From NCBI GenBank assembly GCA_905221605.1, contig CAJNDS010002386.1, positions 310,001 to 374,000 on the forward strand: DNA of 64,000 nucleotides. Direction: 5' to 3'. The notes under the pieces are model-generated. The model had not been told where the DNA came from, did not search any database, and worked only from the letters and a program-made list of their open reading frames with translations. The stretch's first letter is position 1; each line of letters begins with the position of its first letter. Below, piece by piece: positions 1 through 12,700 of the stretch. The translations under genes and the position numbers were made by a program. Origin of the DNA: Symbiodinium natans. Its lineage: Eukaryota; Sar; Dinophyceae; Suessiales; Symbiodiniaceae.

Positions 1-1891
1 TGAGGCCAAGGCTGAGGCCAAGGCTAACCTGTAGCCGCCAAGGTGCATTAGCTCTTGCATGAGCTTTTTGCATTTTGCAGATTGACCCCTGTGAAGCTGT
101 GAAGGCTACTCAAGATGAGACGCAAGGAGGCCGAGATGTGCAATGTTTGGCAGTCGCGCTTTGTCGCGCTTCCAAGTTCGCCGAAAGGTTGCATGCTGGC
201 TTTTCCTCATGCCCAGCGAAGCACCACTTGCGCTGCAGTTCATTCTTGGACTTTGCTCTTGCTTCGGCTTCTTTTGCAGGCGATCGCTTGAGCCCAGCGT
301 CACAGAAGCCCGACACCAAAGTGCTCAAATGAAGTGCAACAAACCTGTGTGCCGGGTGCGCCCAGTGGCACCGAAGCAGTTCTCTTGCAAAGTCTGTCAG
401 CGCTGAGGCAATCCTCTGCAATGCCCTCGGCAAGGTCACAGGCTCGCCCCACAAGTTCGAGCCGACGGAATGCGGGTTGCCTTTTGAACTCCCATACGTC
501 TAAACATCTGATGCCTCCAAGCACAGCCTCTGCACAGAGGCATCCTCGGAGGTCGAGGCTGGTTACTTTGTTTTTTGAGGGCGGGAGTGAGTGCAAGGGG
601 CGCAGGTGCAGAGTTGCAGGTGCAGAGTTGCAGTTGAGCTTCTCGGCTGGTGAGACTCAGGAGGAATGCGTGCTGCTCCGTGCGAAGAGCGACTCGGTTT
701 CGTTATGTATCTGTACCGAGCGAAAAAGCTCCAAAGCTGCCTGTAGGCGAGGACGTCCAGGCTCATTTCTATGATCACAACCTGACCCCCCAGTCCCCAG
801 TCCCAATGAGCTTGGGAGCTGGTGCCCGGCTGCTTCTGTTGCGCAGCCAACATAAGGCCAGAAGCTTCAGCAGCGAATCGCTGGTCTTGAGGTGCAAGCT
901 CGATACAGTAGTCGCAGCACGTCGTTTGTTGCATTTTCCTTGCAGTAAACACCATCTCCGTCTCCAGAACTCTCCAGCTACCTCCTTTCCTCCCAACCCG
1001 TTCATACTTTCATACCAATCCATCTCCATCTCCCCAAATATCCCTGAGTCGATTCATAAAGCAGGAAATGGTATAGGCTGTCTCCAGGAGATCAGCGAGC
1101 GCCGTGAGAAGCAAATGAAGAAGCTCTTGAAGCAGAGCCCTTGGAGCGCACCCGGAAATCGATGCTGAGATGCTCAGGATGAGAGCAGACTCTAAGACTC
1201 TAAGGCGCCTCGACGGAGCCATGCAGATGCTGGATGCCTTACAGGACTTCTGCAGAGTCTTTCTAGCGCTCCAGCAGATAGCAGTACCATTTTGCCTCTC
1301 ATTGCTCACGTGTGCTCACATGTGCTCGCACGTGCTCGCAACGTCGCAGTGCTTGCCAAAACTATTCTTGAATAGTTGCTTTTTGGGGCAGCAACATTGC
1401 AGGACATGTGTGGGCAACAGCGCAAGGTGCGCGGCCTGTGAAATTTTTCGTCAACTGCACTCAGGCACTTTCAGGGCCCTCCCTTGACGATGCCAAGGCT
1501 AAGGTGTTGCAGCCCTCAATGCTGCTGGTAAGGCTATGAAAGGCTCTTGCCCGAACTGAAGCCCTTTTCAAGCGTGGGACCGGACGTCCTGTAGTCCTAG
1601 ACGGCCCTTGGATGGTTCCTCATTAGATGCCTTTAGTTTCAGGTTCGGAGTAGACTGTTTATGTTTCTTGTGCCGGAGCTGCTTACATAGAAGTAGGCTT
1701 GAGAGTGTTGAAGTGAAACGAGGAAAGCAGTTCCAAGCGCTCAGGTGATTTCGGCGCAGCAGATCGCCATCTTAGCATTGAAGGACGAAGGTGCGGTGGA
1801 TGAGGCCTGTATTTTAGCCTGCATTTGTTGAGAATCACCGATCTCCTGAGTTGCTTCATCCCAGCAAGGATGCTTATTTCGGGCTTGCAAG

Positions 1892-1963
1892 GCTGAGGCT
1901 GAAGAGGAGGAGGACGAAGATGACGAGGACGAGGTTGAAGAAGCTGAGGAGGAACAGGCTGAG
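1892..1963 (+). CDS. Candidate acidic exon (Glu/Asp-rich)
   Basis: After an AAG|G acceptor-like site the frame encodes AEAEEEEDEDDEDEVEEAEE and then QAE, followed by a possible GT donor (GAG|GTTCCC). Such acidic tails are common in nuclear or nucleolar proteins, but nothing more specific can be said. The downstream sequence (CCCTGAATT repeated) is not coding in this frame. Confidence 0.35.
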
Positions 1964-2428
1964 GTTCCCTGAGTTCCCTGAATTCCCTGAATTCCCTGAG
2001 TACATCTGCTTGGTGTTGCTGACGCTAATCCCTAGCAGCGGAAAAGAGTCGGTGACAAAGTCACTGCTGGATGCAAAGCTGATTCGAGGTTCCCTTGGGG
2101 GCCGGCGCGCGGCCCATGCAGCCCTTCGATCCTGAGGCTGTGCCACGCATCTGCTCGTGCCGTCTTTCTCGTGGCGTCTCGCGCCACCGTTCCGTGCGCT
2201 GGGACAAGCAGACCGGCGAGAGCGAGACAAGCTTGAAATCCTGAAAAGTCATTGGCTTCCTGAGCTGCCTGTTCTGCGCGCTGAATCTTGAATCTAAGAG
2301 AGCTGCTAGGCTCCGGGCAGTCAGCAGCAGATCATGGCCTTGTTGAAACAGGTGCCTTGGTTCTTGTCACCCCGGCAATATGGATTGTGTATGTATGTTC
2401 GTGTATGTCGCTTTTCTTGCCGGAGCAG

Positions 2429-2527
2429 GTCGCTTTGCAATCTGGCGATGTCACGCGAAGTCAGTACGGTTGGGCCTGTCAGGCTGATCAGATGGAGCGT
2501 GCGCTGCGGCAGATTGAGGCACGACCT
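2429..2527 (+). CDS. Candidate exon, unidentified protein
   Basis: An AG|GTC acceptor is followed by 33 open codons (VALQSGDVTRSQYGWACQAD, then QMERALRQIEARP) and a GTGAGG donor. The reading is rich in Gln, Arg and Glu and looks helical. It joins in phase to the next exon at 2570. No family was recognised. Confidence 0.5.
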
Positions 2528-2569
2528 GTGAGGATTGGATGCTGAATGAGGCTGCACAATGTCTGCCAG

Positions 2570-2659
2570 CGAGCTGGACCGGTTGCCCCGCTCCAGTTTG
2601 CGCGTCTGGTGGGAAAGGCAATGGAGAGCGCTGGCCTCCTGAACGAGGACTTTATGCAG
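2570..2659 (+). CDS. Candidate exon with GC donor, unidentified protein
   Basis: A GCCAG|C acceptor leads into 30 codons (RAGPVAPLQFARLVGKAMES, then AGLLNEDFMQ) and ends CAG|GCAAGT, a clean non-canonical GC donor of the kind typical of dinoflagellate introns. It is in phase with the exon ending at 2527. The alternative frame also stays open for much of this stretch, but its codon content is less convincing. Confidence 0.5.
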
Positions 2660-2895
2660 GCAAGTTTCTGGTCTTGGGGCAAGGCTTGTTTTTTTTAATG
2701 TCTCGCTTCTGTCGTAAAGGCGGGCTTGAGGTGGCTGGGGGTATTTGGGCTGTGCTGTGTTGTGTTACAAGGCTTCAAAGGTCCGCAAAGGGACAAACAC
2801 AGCTTGCTACGCGTTTCTTTTCAGTTCTTCCCCACTCGGGGGCGTGGGGTTGTCAGGGGCTCAGGTCTCCGAATCCTGCGGAGAGTCCGGCGATT

Positions 2896-3130
2896 ACCCA
2901 GGAGTGCTCACCCCCAGAGAATCCTCACAATTCCGCCGAGTATCATCGAGTATCCCTGGAGTGACCACTGGAGTGCCCACCATAGAATCACCGAGTACCT
3001 CTGGAATGCCCACCCCCAGAGAATCTCGCCGAGTATCTTGGGAGTGCTCAAACTTAGACAAACAATCCTGCAGTGAATCCTGCCGAGTATCCCTGGAGTG
3101 CCCGCCCGCAGAGAATCCCCACAATGTCCA
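2896..3130 (+). repeat. Imperfect tandem repeat, about 75-110 bp units
   Basis: The phrases 'CCGAGTATC', 'GGAGTGCCCACC' and 'CAGAGAATC' recur three to four times in the same order with substitutions and small indels. No coding function is evident, although frames stay open through it because stops are scarce in the unit. Confidence 0.7.
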
Positions 3131-3820
3131 CCCCAAGTTCAAGAGAGCTTGAAGTGCTGTGTCCAGACATGAAATACAAGTAGCAACCGCGACAGAATCC
3201 TGCCACGAAGTATCCTTGTCTCACAAATTTCTTGCCCGAGACTGCTCCACATGGGTTAGGGTTAACGACTAGTGGCTCAATCCGAGGCTTGCGTTCGATG
3301 GAGATAGTTGAAGTTAGTTCTGAAGCGGGCTTCTTGGGTGCCCCAGCGATCCCCCAATAGGGTCCGTTGGTGTATAGGGGGTCGTAAAGGCAGTCCTAGG
3401 GACCTCCTACTTTTGGACAAAAGCCTTGGCAGGGAGTTCTCTAGCGAGGGGATGAACGGAAGGAAGGCAAAACTCCCCCATGATACTCGGCCAGAGCAGA
3501 GGCGAACTCCAGCTGGTTCAGTCCTACTTCTCTCTTTGAAGCCCCCCTCTTTTACATTAAACGGAGTCCCCTTCGGGCTCCCCCCAACCAATCATGTCTG
3601 CAGCGCAGGATGGACAGGGCGCCGAGGAAGGTGCCCTCTTCAAACACCGGACCTCTCAGACATGTGTGAACAGTGCGCTGGTTTTCTGTTTCTTGATTCC
3701 TTCCTTCAATTCTTCCTTTGCTTCTCCACTTCTATTATCCACTACCTGTGTAGTTCCGTTGCATCCGAAAGCATCGCCTCGCCAAGTACTACGGCCCTTG
3801 AGACCCGCCATGTCTTGCAG

Positions 3821-4083
3821 GTGAGTCTGTGGAGGACGCCAAAGAAATCTTGTCGTTTCGGAGAGAAGGGTCGAGCAGTCTTTGGTGGTATGTGTCTATC
3901 GTTCTCGGTTTGACACGATGCTCGTTGAGGAAATTCTCAGCCGCTTCAACACCTTGGAAAAGGACCCCGTGTCTTTCAACGACCCTCGTGCAGCTTGAGC
4001 TTTACTGTACATAATTCTCTGCGCTTGGCGGTGTTCCTGCTCGTGCACTGGCAAGACAGGAGAAGGCCAAGTTTGAGGAGATG
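3821..4083 (+). CDS. Three candidate exons, unidentified helical protein
   Basis: Three short stretches look coding. 3821-3887 follows CTTGCAG (ESVEDAKEILSFRREGSSSL). 3910-3992 contains MLVEEILSRFNTLEKDPVSF and then NDPRA. 4031-4083 reads VPARALARQEKAKFEEM and ends ATG|GTAAGG, a strong donor. All are polar and helix-like. They probably belong to the same gene as the 2.4-2.7 kb exons. Boundaries between the first two are uncertain. Confidence 0.45.
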
Positions 4084-6137
4084 GTAAGGCAGGCTCAAAA
4101 CGGGAGGCCGCCCACGTCGTGAGACTCTAGCGGATTCTTGCGGCTTCTAGTGCGTTTCCGTGACATGCTATAGATGTGCATGCGAGTCGGTGCCGCACAT
4201 CCCAAGCCGATCGCAAGAGTTCCCCCATCCTCGCACTCCTTGCTGTCAGGTCAGCCCATTGAGCGTGTGAGGGACATCAATAATCATCGCAATGATCTCA
4301 TGCCAGCATGTCCCAACAAAAGGACATGTGGGAGAGCGGTCTGAGGAAAAACAGAGGGATTAGTTGGTTTTTTGCGAGATGCCCCTGGCAGAGTTCATTG
4401 CAAGCAGCACGAACGCACAAGCACAAGAGAAGAGTACGCTGCGCCGATTGGACTCGCAACGGCTCTCACAAAATATACGCCATTTGCAGAAAGTTGCTCT
4501 AGCCAGCTGCAGAAGCAGATCATCTAAGTAGATATCAGCCCTCGCATGCATTCACCAAGGTTAGTGGCATGTGGCATTTTCCAACCCCTGCGCAAATTGC
4601 TTGACGGGCTTCGCTGTGCTGGTAGCTATCCACCGTCAGCCATGTTGGCGCTCACGATTTCCCCGGAGGCCTTAGGCAAGGAAATGCAGCAATACAGCAC
4701 GAAGACACTTTCACACTGCGCATGTTGCGACAGGCTTCAATCGATCTGCAATCTTAGTCTAACTACACACTGTGACTGATCAGATGGCTTTCACATGTCG
4801 GTGGCTTTTGAAGGCTGCACGCGCTGCACCCCGTCGATGCAGCTGCACGCGCTGCACTTGCAGTCAGTGCCGTCGCTGGCGTCTCAGTCCCAGCGCTTGG
4901 ACGCCTCCGCCGGCTTAAGCACATTGCCCCCGACGCCGGAAAGGCCAATCGGCCAATCTCAGGGTCTGGGTGGGGGAGTGGCCTATGACATCCTGCGACT
5001 AATGAGCTAAGCCCGAAGCTTGTTGCAGGCTGAGGCCGCCTGCTTCTCAGTTCGCTGTCTCAGCTTGGCGCGGAGGCTCAGCCATGGATCAGTTGCCTTC
5101 AGTGTCCACCACACCAGTCATCTTTGGCTCTCAAAGCTTGCGAACATTTGCGAACCGTATGCAAGCTTGATGGCTGGCCAAGGCTCGCGGTCTTCGGGGC
5201 ACTTTATCAACGCACACGTCCACTGCGGCGACGACACCTGCTGGAGGTGGGCAGAGCAACATCACCGACAAAAGCTGACATTCTTGTGGCTTGATGTGGC
5301 TTGCAGTTGCGGCTCGCTCCCGCGGCTCCCTCGCAGTTGTGGTGGAGCGGTTGTTTTAATCTGCCACAAGACGTTCTTCTACCCCCATGATCCATCGGCC
5401 ACGCTGCGTGCACACACACACACACAGCTTATCAGCAGCTACTGGTTGGATTCACGATGCACGTAGCACGTCTATCGGAGCCCCGATCGAGCTGGCTTCC
5501 TTTTTGTCCCAACAGCAAGCTCAAAGCGAGCGCATGTCGTGTCAATGTGGAAAATGCAGAACTCGTGTAGGCATCGGTCCAACACGTGGTCTTCGTCGGT
5601 CGGAAGATTGCTGACGGCAGGCCTTCAAGGTCGACAGCGCAAGCTCCGATTCAGGCAGGGGATTTCCAGCCAGATTGGGCTCTAAAGTAACTTACTCGTA
5701 GTGTCGTTCGACATGTGTGCATGCAAGAGTTACAACTTAAACTTAAAGCGCCTTTGTTCGAGCCTCATGCGTAAGAGTAGTGGAAGAGTGACTTTGGCTT
5801 CGAAGCATGAAGCAATCGGAGATGCATGGCATTGCATACATGGCACACTGAACAGCACTGGTGGACAGAACCGTAGCTTCTTGAGAGTGCCATACATAGA
5901 TCCTCGATATTGTGTGTACCAGGCAACCACATGCTTCCGGGCTCCTCAGCCAAATCTCCTCTTGTCAGATGCTGCAGTTCTTCTGGGCGAAATCCTTGGC
6001 GTGCTGCGGAAAGCGAAACGACCCCTTCAGTCACCTGCACGCAGTAAATTGGCATGAAAGAATCGTATGGCACACTATGGCACCATACTAGTAGAGGGAT
6101 AAACTACGAACTTATGACTACTTCAGACTCTAGGCCT

Positions 6138-6178
<41 letters not shown>

Positions 6179-6745
6179 CGTGCGTGCGCGCGCGCGGGTG
6201 TGTGTGTGTGTGTGTATGTATGTGTGTGTGTGTGTTTGAACCTAGAAGGCATTGTTGGCATGATTTTGGGGATTCAGTTGCTTGGATCTGGTCATTTTGT
6301 TTGCTTGCGGTTCTTGGCGCGCCGAGTCTGACGGAGCTCGGGTCCGCCGTGGAATGGAGTGTGGAGCGCCGGCAGAGGCACGGCCGCTTCGCCTCCTTCG
6401 TCCGGAGACGCGCCGCCAGCACTCTTAAGGCAAAATTTCAAAACAAACCCGCAGAGCCCGCATTTTTGCCCGGTGTGGAAGATCTGAGTGAATCCGCATG
6501 TTGCCAAGCTGAGGACAGCGGGAGCTTTGGGTGCCACTCAGAGTGAACAGAGCTTGTGCCCGTGCGTCTTTAGCTGCAAGCGCTTGAAAACGCTTTAGGT
6601 CTGGGGGCGTGGTTGGTGAGGCCAAGCTACGATCCTTGGGAAGAAGATCAGATGATGCGCGCCTAAAGTACAAAATATAGTCGAAAAAACACACACACAC
6701 ACAGAGACATGTCTTCAATTAGAAGATGTCTCCAGGTATCTCCAG
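4084..6745. other. Mostly non-coding; one candidate exon
   Basis: The only stretch that looks coding is about 5084-5170, which starts ATGGATCAG (MDQLPSVSTTPVIFGSQSLR, then TFANRMQA). It may continue around 5209-5275 with a Thr/Ser/Gly-rich reading (TTPAGGGQSNI). Short CA and GT runs occur at 5411-5425 and 6138-6235. The rest shows no domain I can recognise. Confidence 0.35.
6138..6235. repeat. (GT)n microsatellite
   Basis: A nearly pure TG/GC-interrupted dinucleotide tract about 98 bp long, containing GTGC and GTAT variants. The Cys/Val open frames across it are artefacts of the repeat. Confidence 0.97.
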
Positions 6746-9700
6746 GTGCCGTTTCTCCAGCTTAGGCGCCTGGCCGAGTGGCTGCCAAGCCCGGCCGTTG
6801 ACCGAGCTTCGGGCCCGGGTCTAAGATGTGCTCGTGAAGAAAGCGAGAACACGCGCGAGCGTGTGGTCAGCGAGCACATCCGCACATCCTCCGAGGTAGT
6901 GGAGCTTTTTTCAGGCATTGGAGGTGAGGGCTGAAAAGACTAGCCACGCTGCCGTTGGATGGGTCCCATATGTCCCATGACTGACCAATCTGACCTCAAA
7001 CCCATTGCCGCTTTGCCGTGATGCCAATGCGCCGCTGCAGGATTCCGAGCTGCATTCCACCGCGCATGTGCCATGGCAGGAGCTGGGTTTCCAAGCTCAG
7101 CATCAATCATGCAGACGATTGCAGAAGGGATCATCATAAGGGCATTCAGAGGCCTTGGCGAAGATGGCGCAAAAGCTCACGCACAGAACCTGTGTGAAAT
7201 TTGAGGGTCTGAGCTCTCCGGGCTGGATTAGGCGTCGTTGGCGTGCGTCGTTAACCCCTGCAAGCGCGAAACGCCGTTGAAGCTTGCCCTTGTAGGCTTG
7301 AGGCTTTTCGAGGTTTGAAAATGACGTTGTTGCCAAAATTGGTCTTTTGCTGTGAGTTGTCTATATACAAAGTGCTTTGATAGTTGAGGGTCTGCAAAAA
7401 GTTCTCGATTGACCCCGACACACCTCAACAACGCTTCTGTATCTTCTGTGCAGCTCTCGAGATCGAAGCGCAATTCTCGCGAAGTAGGTAGCGCACAGTG
7501 CGTGGTCTTAAGATGTCTTAAGACAGTGTCTTCGGGAAAAGGGCCAGGACGATCCCGAGACGTTCCGTACAGAGTCCCGGAGTCCCGGAAACAATTTGAA
7601 GAACGCAATCTGGCCCTGGGCCATCTTGGCCCCATTCGTCAGGATTCCCCGTGGATGTTGGCGCACCGAAAGAATGGATCAACTTTGAGGCCTCGAAGCT
7701 GGCAAATGAGGCCTCCAGTGCACCAACCTGAGCAGTACTAATCACTATGCCTCCCGGGATGCTATCCCCACGTCATGCGCAAAGTTGTGGGTCTGTGCTT
7801 CTGAGTTGTGCGTGGCTGGGGAGGTCTACAGCAGCAATTTCGGAGTACCATATGCTCCTTTGCTGCCAAAAGATGTTCGTCGACTTCAGCCTAGCGAGGT
7901 GCGATCTGGAGAACTGACCGCTGAAGATCTGAATCCTTCATTTCAAGACACATTGAATCCGTAGCTCTGACGGATTCTGACGGGAGGTAGACTTCGCTGA
8001 TCTTTGGATTCTGTCTCCGCGGCACAGCTGCATGCCATGAAAGGTGCCCGTCATCAGTGAAAGGTGGCGGCTTTTCTCCTTTTCCGTGACATCTGTGCAT
8101 ATCTTTGCTGCTTCGGACTCTGCTTACATGCTTGCATCCAGTTTCAGGCCTTGCCAACCTTACACGCGCCTGGGCCGCCGCGCAGACTTGAAAGATCGAC
8201 GGGCGCTGCCTCTGCAGCACCTGGCATCGTTCGGCCCCGAGGCTCTGCCAAGAGCAAAGAGAACAGATCCCAGCCTAGCTCATTGTATTCATTGTGAATT
8301 TATTGTCATATATGCGAAACAAGGTTTAAAAACAAGCATGTGTATACACGTGTAGTCATGTGTATGCATGTCCTTTATCCTGCAGCAGCACATGCACTGC
8401 ACGCGGCCTGAGGCTCCTGACACAGCTTGAACAGCCACCTCAGGCCGGCATGAGAACCCCAAGCAAGACGGCATCGTACTCTACCGCACACTCCTCGAGC
8501 CAGGCAATCCTGCTGGAGAACGTGGTGGGTGCGGCACTGAGCCTTTAAAGGGCCTTTGGATTCCAGGTACAGCCTGCCGTCGGGATCCGTTGGGTTCAGC
8601 GGATTCCTTCAGCTGACCAGAATGCAACCTCAGTGGCAATCAACGCCTTGCGGGGCTGCATACATGGGCTTGAAGATCTGCAAATAGTTTCTTGTGGCCT
8701 TTCTCGCCAGAGAATCGAGTGAACCCAACGTTGTCAACAGCAAACTGCAGGCTTCGAAGCGTCAGAATCCTTCAGCATGATCACGCAGGTTGGTGCACCT
8801 GCAGCGCCTCATCATGAGCTGCTTGAGGGGCAGTGAGTACGGACAAGTGACTATGAGCATGCTAGGCAGGCGTCTCCTTATCACAAGCACCTTTCCAGTT
8901 GCGAGGCCTTGCTGAAGGCCCACTTCGAGGTTCGTGTGTTTCAGTTGAGCCCACTACAGCTGGGCAGCTTCGACAGAAGCTTCATGGCCAGCCCACGGGT
9001 TTCTGCGCATTTAAGCTGTGATGGTTTGTCAACCACAGATATTTTCAGAGAGAATCTCACAGCAGCTGAGGGTGTCAGATTTCTCAGATCCTCAGGTATC
9101 CCGAACCGGCGGCCACGAATTTACCTCCTGGCACGGCAGTCTGAGGAGCCCAAGGTGCAAGCACTGGAGGAGGACTCAGAACCTTCTTCTTAGATGTGCT
9201 TAGATGTGCTTTGATGTACTGAGAAAACCACCTCAACATCCCACGTCCCTGCATGCTGGAAGGCCGCGTCCTTTCCTGCACGTTGCATTGTCAGAACAGT
9301 TTGCAGTTTGCATCATGACTCAGTGTGCTGTTTACTTCAGGCGCGGTGAGCGTGGCATTTGCACGCATTTGCACAAAGAGCCTTGCTCCTGAGCTATCTG
9401 GTGGTGAATGACGGTGAGTTGTTGCGGCCTCTGATTTACCTGTGGGCCGGTAACCCGTTTCTCGAGCGAACTGTATATCCTTAACCCTAACACTGACCAA
9501 ACACCGACAGCCGCCAAACATGACTAATCGCCGTTCTTCGCACGGCGAAAGTTAGAATAGGGTTGCCAGACATTGACCCGCAACTCCACCAAGTTTTTTT
9601 GACATAGACAAAATGATGTCAACGCAGAAGCCTGCAGGTCCATACACCTGAGCCTGCCGAAGCGCCTGCATTCCTTCCAAAAAAAGCAAAGAAGTCTTGT

Positions 9701-12700
9701 TGGCGCTTAACTGGCGCAGTGATTACTGTAGGTGCATTGCTCCCTGCAGAGTCAGATTTTCCTTCCACACGGACACACCATCCCGAGCCGTTGTTGGGCT
9801 TTTCTGGGTGGGTGGACAGCGTGAGGACTTTCCAGGCGCAGCAACTTTTCGAAGGGCATCACGGCCATTGGCGGAGTATTTGCAGCGAGATGAGGAGAAA
9901 TTCTGGGAACCTTCCGCAGGGCATCTCATCAATTGAGCAGCGAATTGACCTGCAATGTGCTCCAACACGAGACTCTCCTGGTTGGTGAGATACTGGTGAC
10001 CTAATTTCTGCATCGGCTGGTTACTGTAGGAGCTAAACTATTGTGTCATGCGCAACAAAATTAGCAAAACTTGGGGCCCCGCAATCCCGTCAGCAGATGC
10101 TGGATAAAGATGCGTCTCTGACATTCATATCCTCCGGTGAGGACCTGGATCCAGCCACGTGTTCTGTTCCGCTCCGGATGCTTGAGCTTCTGGAATCTCG
10201 AAGCCAGCGCTGGGAGGCTCGGGCCTTATAGCTGCCCACCGTGTGAGTTGCACTGACTGCCCAAGTGGCGCTACACTCGAAGAAGCATGCCGCTGCTCAG
10301 GGCTGTTTGTTGCATCGGTGATAGGAAAATATAGGAAATTAATGATCAGGAAGCGCTAGATGTCTAGGCCGCTTAGGGTCCATCGTCAGGTGTGAACTTC
10401 GAGACCCAACTCCGAACCCTACGTAGTCGGGAAACCCTAGCAGAAACAGTGCAAATTAGCATTGCAGGCAGGGAAAGGGTTAAACCCAACCCCTTGCATC
10501 CCTTGCAGACACCGAATGAGTGGAAGTATGAGAAGGTATCGTATGGGACGGTATCGACCGAGGTGCTAAGTGATGCAGTCTTCACCCTCAAGATGAGTCC
10601 CGCCTGCCTTGCTTTTCCCTTCCCTTGTGCAAAGTCTGCAAGACTTTTGCTGCTGAACTGTTCGACGACCCTTCACGATCGAACCAATCGTCCTCCCCCA
10701 CGCCCTCCCCTTCCCCCCCTTGTCCACGCCTCCCCCGCGCCCTTAAAGCATCATTTTGCGGCATGTTTTTTCGTGTTCCGCATGTTGCTGCTCCTCAGCG
10801 CTCTAGGTGGTGACTCCAAAGAGTACGAGCTCATCCACGTTCACAGCAGGCCAATGAAAGCACCGCAAACGCAAACACTAGATGAATGAGACTTCCAAAT
10901 TAGCAGAACCCCAATCACTGAACTCTTTATTTGAAGTAGGATGGCTCAGCATTTAGTGCGAGTAGTCTTCTGGGGATGTTAATAAAATTAGTGACAGTAG
11001 TCCGGCAACAGAAGCTCAATTGACATCCCACCTTATTCGGCATCTTTCTGATTCTTGTTTAGTGTGGCATTGTTCATGTCAGCAATGTGTATTTTCAGGG
11101 TAAAAATCGCCGTTCTCTTACACTCTTGATTCACTAAGATTCGGTTAGCGTTGTAACTAAGTTACAGTGGCATTGGCACGAGCTTATGGAGCATCAGCTA
11201 GTTTTGCCGGGTACTATGAGTCAGGACAGCACTTGCAAAAACAACAAAGCTTGGCAACCTTTCCTGCTGTTTCGATGAGATTTCAATCGAACTTGCTATG
11301 AGCAAGTTTTCAGCTGACAAGCCTCCAATTGAGTTGTATGAGGAGGCCAGTAGGCTTTTGCGGTTGTAACAGATGCCAGCTGAAGATGAATGTTCACATG
11401 CAGCTATCATTTTTCATGACAGGTATTGGCCGCAGGGTCATGGGTAATCCATGTAACGTTGAGTTGCAATTCCAGTTAATAGCATTCGAATATCTGCTTT
11501 GGAAAGCTATCTGGACCTTATACGAGGAGTGCGCCATGGATGCGATGTCAGAAGGGGTTGTGATTTTCTCGTTTAGAATCCGAATTTGTATGTATAATCT
11601 CTATATATGTATACAATATATGTATCTAGTTTTTTTCTGCGAATTTTTGAGAACGTCTACTGTAGCGGTTGGAATGGATGCGTGGTGGAAGCCGAGGTAG
11701 CCACCAACATGACCCTAAGAAGTGGGACCCCCAACAGAGCCTGTGGTTTGTCCACGCTTGGCAAGACGGTAGGGTCAAACTTTGGTCAATCTGTGCTTTC
11801 CAAGTCCCTGCCTTTAGTGGGAAGTACAGTGCTCGATCGCTAAGACTTCGTCATTGCGTGAGCACGCAGTGACAATGCAGGCTACACCACTACTTGCTTT
11901 GAAGCTTATCGATTCGGACCTCTTCTGGCAAAAGATGAAGGCAGGGAGGCTTGGAGTCTTGTGGAGTACTTCGGGTAAAGCGGCTCTGCTGGAAGGTGGT
12001 GGTGAATACGACGAATGCGACGAGTGTCGTCCAGTCATGCTTCCTGGTGGCCGCGTGAAGCGTCTGGTGATGCCTGGCGAGGCCGTGAGGCCACCAGGGT
12101 TGGCCGCAAGTTTGTCCGCTTTTGTCGTCCTCTATGTTAAAGATGCCGGCTGCTGCTGACGATGGTGACGACGAACCACATCGCCGATGCGTGACAAGAC
12201 ACAGAAGAGTTGACAAGAGAAATCGGTCGGGAGAGGTCCAGGGAAAGTTCGACAGAATGATCAGACGATCTTACAGAGGAAGACAGTGAGAGTGTGAGAG
12301 CTATCATGATACACACACACACACATATCCATAAATGTTTGCTCACATCCCCGCCATGACATACCGGCCAGGCGATAGGTAGCGAAAAAACACATTGTTT
12401 ACATATGTGTCATGTCTTTGGGCTACTGTAGACTGTAGACTGTAGACAGAGCCTCAACATTCGCTCACGGCTTGCGGATGTGAAGGTCTTGGGGGGGGGT
12501 GGGTTGGGGGGTGGGGGGGGCGGTTATATATGTATATAGTCGCGCCCCATCATGTCATAGAAGTTGCCAAGGCATCAACCCACTTGAGCCGCGCAGCAAG
12601 CCATGCTGTGATGATCATGGATACCGATGATGATGAGACTCTGAGATTCCGGGTTGGTGATGTGAAGTAGCTGTTAAGTTATGCAGCCATTGCAGGATAC

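Larger units (their letters stand above)
1..4083 (+). other. Cluster of candidate exons, unidentified gene(s)
   Basis: Several short stretches read as coding sequence bounded by plausible dinoflagellate splice sites. They are: an Ala/Glu/Lys-rich start at 1-27 (EAKAEAK, then a possible GC donor); 1078-1134 (LQEISERREKQMKK) and 1155-1250 (helical, DGAMQMLDALQDF), both amphipathic and helix-like; an acidic block at 1892-1963; and better exons at 2429-2527, 2570-2659, 3821-3887, 3910-3992 and 4031-4083, listed separately where strongest. All are on the + strand. I do not recognise a family and cannot prove that they form one gene. Between them lie intron-like sequence and the 2896-3130 repeat. 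Confidence 0.35.

Noticed and set aside
6138..6331. Cys/Val-rich frames over the GT repeat
   Set aside because: Reading-frame artefacts of a dinucleotide repeat.
6768..6830. tRNA-like A box (TGGCCGAGTGG)
   Set aside because: No B box (GGTTCGANNCC) at the right distance and no acceptor-stem pairing. It overlaps DNMT2 coding sequence.
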